From Pseudomonas svalbardensis (GTDB lineage: Bacteria; Pseudomonadota; Gammaproteobacteria; Pseudomonadales; Pseudomonadaceae): a stretch of DNA of 64,000 bases. The stretch's first letter is position 1. Each line of letters starts with the position of its first letter. This document shows, in pieces, positions 62,200 to 64,000 of this stretch. The position numbers were made by a program, and so were the translations under genes. Location of the stretch: positions 4,909,501 through 4,973,500 of the forward strand of contig NZ_CP125619.1 of NCBI RefSeq assembly GCF_030053115.1. Direction: 5' to 3'. Below the pieces are notes generated by a model that did not search any database, had not been told where the DNA came from, and saw only the letters and a program-made list of their open reading frames with translations.

Positions 62200-63527
62200 A
62201 ACCCTCGCGCCTGCTGCTGATCTGGCTCGCATTGCTGCTGGCCATCGGCATCGTGCTGGGCGCGTTGCGGGCATTGGAGTTCGCGGTTCCTTCGAGCCTG
62301 TTGTCGATCAACTGGGGATTGCTGCTGGCGCTGCTGGCCTTGGCGATACTCGACGGCTTCCGTCTCAAACGACTGCCCTCGCCCCGCGTACAACGGCAGA
62401 TGCCCGGCAGCCTTGCACTCGGTCGATGGGGTGAAGTGCGACTGGAAGTCGAGCATGACTTTGATCAACCACTAAACATCCAGATCTTCGACCACGTGCC
62501 GGAAGGCCTGAGCTTCGAAAACCTGCCACTGTCGATCGAGCTGCAACCCGGTCAGCACAGCCTGATCGGCTACCGCCTGCGCCCGCTCAAACGCGGTCAT
62601 TTCACCTTTGAACACTGCGAATTCAGCCTGCCGAGCCCATTGGGTCTATGGTCCGACAAACGCCTGCTCAACGTGGCCGACAACACCCGTGTCTATCCCG
62701 ACTTCGCCCGCCTCTACGGCGGCCAACTGTTGGCGGTGGACAACTGGCTCAGCCAACTTGGTGTGCGCCAACGCCAGCGTCGCGGGTTGGGTATGGAGTT
62801 TCATCAGCTGCGTGAATTTCGCGAAGGCGACAGCTTGCGGCAGATCGACTGGAAAGCCACCGCCCGACAACGCACGCCGATTGCTCGCGAGTACCAGGAC
62901 GAGCGCGATCAGCAGATCATTTTCATGCTCGACTGCGGCCGCCGTATGCGCAGCCAGGACGGTGAACTGGCGCATTTCGATCACGCACTGAATGCCTGCC
63001 TGTTGCTCAGCTACATCGCCCTGCGCCAAGGCGATGCGGTAGGCCTGAGTACGTTCGCCTGTGACCGACCGCATTACCTCGCCCCGGTCAAAGGCACCGA
63101 CCAACTCAAGGTCCTGCTCAACACCGTCTACGACCTCAACAGCACCCAACGCCCCGCCGATTACCAGGCCGCCGCCAACCAGCTATTGGCCCGGCAAAAA
63201 CGCCGGGCGCTGGTAGTGCTGGTCACCAACCTGCGAGATGAAGACGACGAAGAACTGCTCACCGCCGTCAAACGCCTGAGCAAACAGCATCGGGTGCTAG
63301 TGGCGAGTCTGCGCGAAGACTTGCTCGACACGCTGCGGCACACGCCGGTACAAACCTTGTCGGAGGCGCTGGCTTATTGCGGGACGGTGGATTATTTGAA
63401 TGAACGAGCCGAACTCCATGAGCGGTTGAGTGCTCATGGAGTGTCGGTGGTGGATGCTCGGCCCAGGGAGCTGGGTAGCCAAATTGTGACGCGCTATCTG
63501 GCCTGGAAAAAAGCGGGAGCATTCTAG
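62196..63527 (+). CDS. DUF58 domain protein
   Basis: This 443-residue protein has two N-terminal membrane helices (about 5-50), a beta-rich middle part and a DUF58/VWA-like C-terminal domain (LRQIDWKATARQRTPIAREY followed by QQIIFMLDCGRRM and ALVVLVTNLRDED). The start is a GTG overlapping the MoxR stop. DUF58 proteins are the common partners of MoxR ATPases. It is the last gene of the six-gene operon. Confidence 0.9.
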   Translation: MKPSRLLLIWLALLLAIGIVLGALRALEFAVPSSLLSINWGLLLALLALAILDGFRLKRLPSPRVQRQMPGSLALGRWGEVRLEVEHDFDQPLNIQIFDHVPEGLSFENLPLSIELQPGQHSLIGYRLRPLKRGHFTFEHCEFSLPSPLGLWSDKRLLNVADNTRVYPDFARLYGGQLLAVDNWLSQLGVRQRQRRGLGMEFHQLREFREGDSLRQIDWKATARQRTPIAREYQDERDQQIIFMLDCGRRMRSQDGELAHFDHALNACLLLSYIALRQGDAVGLSTFACDRPHYLAPVKGTDQLKVLLNTVYDLNSTQRPADYQAAANQLLARQKRRALVVLVTNLRDEDDEELLTAVKRLSKQHRVLVASLREDLLDTLRHTPVQTLSEALAYCGTVDYLNERAELHERLSAHGVSVVDARPRELGSQIVTRYLAWKKAGAF

Positions 63528-64000
63528 GCTCTTTACTAAAAATGCCTGCGCGTGTGCATCTAAAACTCAACCCGCACTTTTGCCCTGTTTCATTACCGTC
63601 CCAGATACCTATATTGATAACTGGATTACCGGCGTACAACGCAAGGTTCAGGCAATTGTCATCAGCCTGAAGAATCGAGGGCATGGGTCGGGTTATATCG
63701 GATGCCTAATGAAAACGGCTGCGGTGGTGACAGTCCAAGCAGATTGGCAGCCTCGGCAAACCAACGAAAACTTCCGTCCTTTTTATCGCCACATTCAGCG
63801 CCCCATATCAGCCCTGCCATGCCCATCGACCGTTTTTCGCCCAGCGCCGGTCTCACGATTACGCTCAGGTCGTTCGGCAATGTCCCCGCCCAGCCCAACC
63901 TCACAGGGATACCCATGAGTGGATTGTCGGTCATTGTGGGGGCAATTCTGTACGAATAGCCGTTGGCGCGACGTGGAAACGCTGTTTTTTCCCCCAGTTT
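63528..64000. other. Terminal region without a confident gene
   Basis: The 473 bp after the DUF58 gene contain overlapping short frames on both strands (63662-63934 minus, 90 codons; 63702-63959 plus, 85 codons), none with a ribosome site or a family I recognise. The reverse frame (GIPVRLGWAGTLPNDLSV and onward) is the most protein-like. It could be a small gene, a remnant or chance. Confidence 0.4.
63662..63934 (-). CDS. Possible small protein of unknown function
   Basis: This 90-residue frame has a plausible amino-acid mix (for example KRSMGMAGLIWGAECGDKKD) but no Shine-Dalgarno site before its ATG. I do not recognise a family. It overlaps a plus-strand frame of similar length, so at most one is real. 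Treat as low confidence. Confidence 0.25.
   Translation of the reverse strand: MTDNPLMGIPVRLGWAGTLPNDLSVIVRPALGEKRSMGMAGLIWGAECGDKKDGSFRWFAEAANLLGLSPPQPFSLGIRYNPTHALDSSG

Overview
The window is chromosomal DNA from a Pseudomonas of the fluorescens group. The evidence is the gene content (catabolic arcDABC, GcsR-controlled glycine cleavage, Tol-Pal, OprD-type porin, MvaT, PctA/B/C-type chemoreceptor), gene order that I recall from P. aeruginosa in several separate blocks, high-GC codon use, and many REP-type inverted repeats whose core reads GTGGGAGCGAGCNTGCTCGCGA. I see no CRISPR array, no prophage and no intact insertion sequence. About 65 genes are packed tightly, with many 1-14 bp overlaps inside operons.

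Layout. (1) 1-816: non-coding DNA with a REP pair, a decayed arcD-like fragment in inverted orientation, and an Anr-type promoter. (2) 817-5996: arcD-arcA-arcB-arcC plus a small DUF5064 gene, the anaerobic arginine deiminase pathway. (3) 6124-14022: gcsR, then a sigma-54 promoter with GcsR-like operators, then gcvH-gcvP-sdaA-gcvT, which turns glycine and serine into C1 units, ammonia and pyruvate. The glyA usually found in this operon is absent. (4) 14426-15223: a cold-shock gene with a long leader and an RDD membrane protein. (5) 15358-31456: nadA, tRNA-Lys, queC-queE, cpoB-pal-tolB-tolA-tolR-tolQ-ybgC, ruvB-ruvA-ruvC, yebC/pmpR, aspS, two small genes, a Dps-family gene and a membrane-anchored cold-shock-domain protein; most are read on the minus strand. 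(6) 31527-34441: slyX, a HIT protein and an OprD-family porin with a 900-bp upstream region carrying ArgR-like boxes.

(7) 34536-46427: mscS, yajQ, panE, an orphan sensor kinase, a cobalamin adenosyltransferase, a Nudix/thiamine-phosphate-synthase-like fusion, a GST, argJ, secA and dciA. (8) 46552-54379: a HerA-like ATPase (DUF853), an amino-acid chemoreceptor, a three-gene cassette (GT4 glycosyltransferase, DUF2334 deacetylase-like protein, UPF0104 flippase-like membrane protein), a small conserved-looking ORF and purU. (9) 54720-63527: mvaT, sbcB and a six-gene overlapping operon RDD-SpoIIM-DUF4129-DUF4350-MoxR-DUF58. (10) 63528-64000: no gene I can identify with confidence.

Functional themes are amino-acid catabolism and sensing (arc, gcv/sda, OprD porin, chemoreceptor, argJ), envelope integrity (Tol-Pal, SecA, MscS, MoxR operon) and DNA maintenance (RuvABC, SbcB, DciA, MvaT). 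The parts least explained by known biology are the MoxR/DUF58/SpoIIM membrane operon, the glycosyltransferase-deacetylase-flippase cassette, and the membrane-anchored cold-shock protein. Domain calls, synteny statements and operator consensus sequences come from memory and reading; no database search was run.
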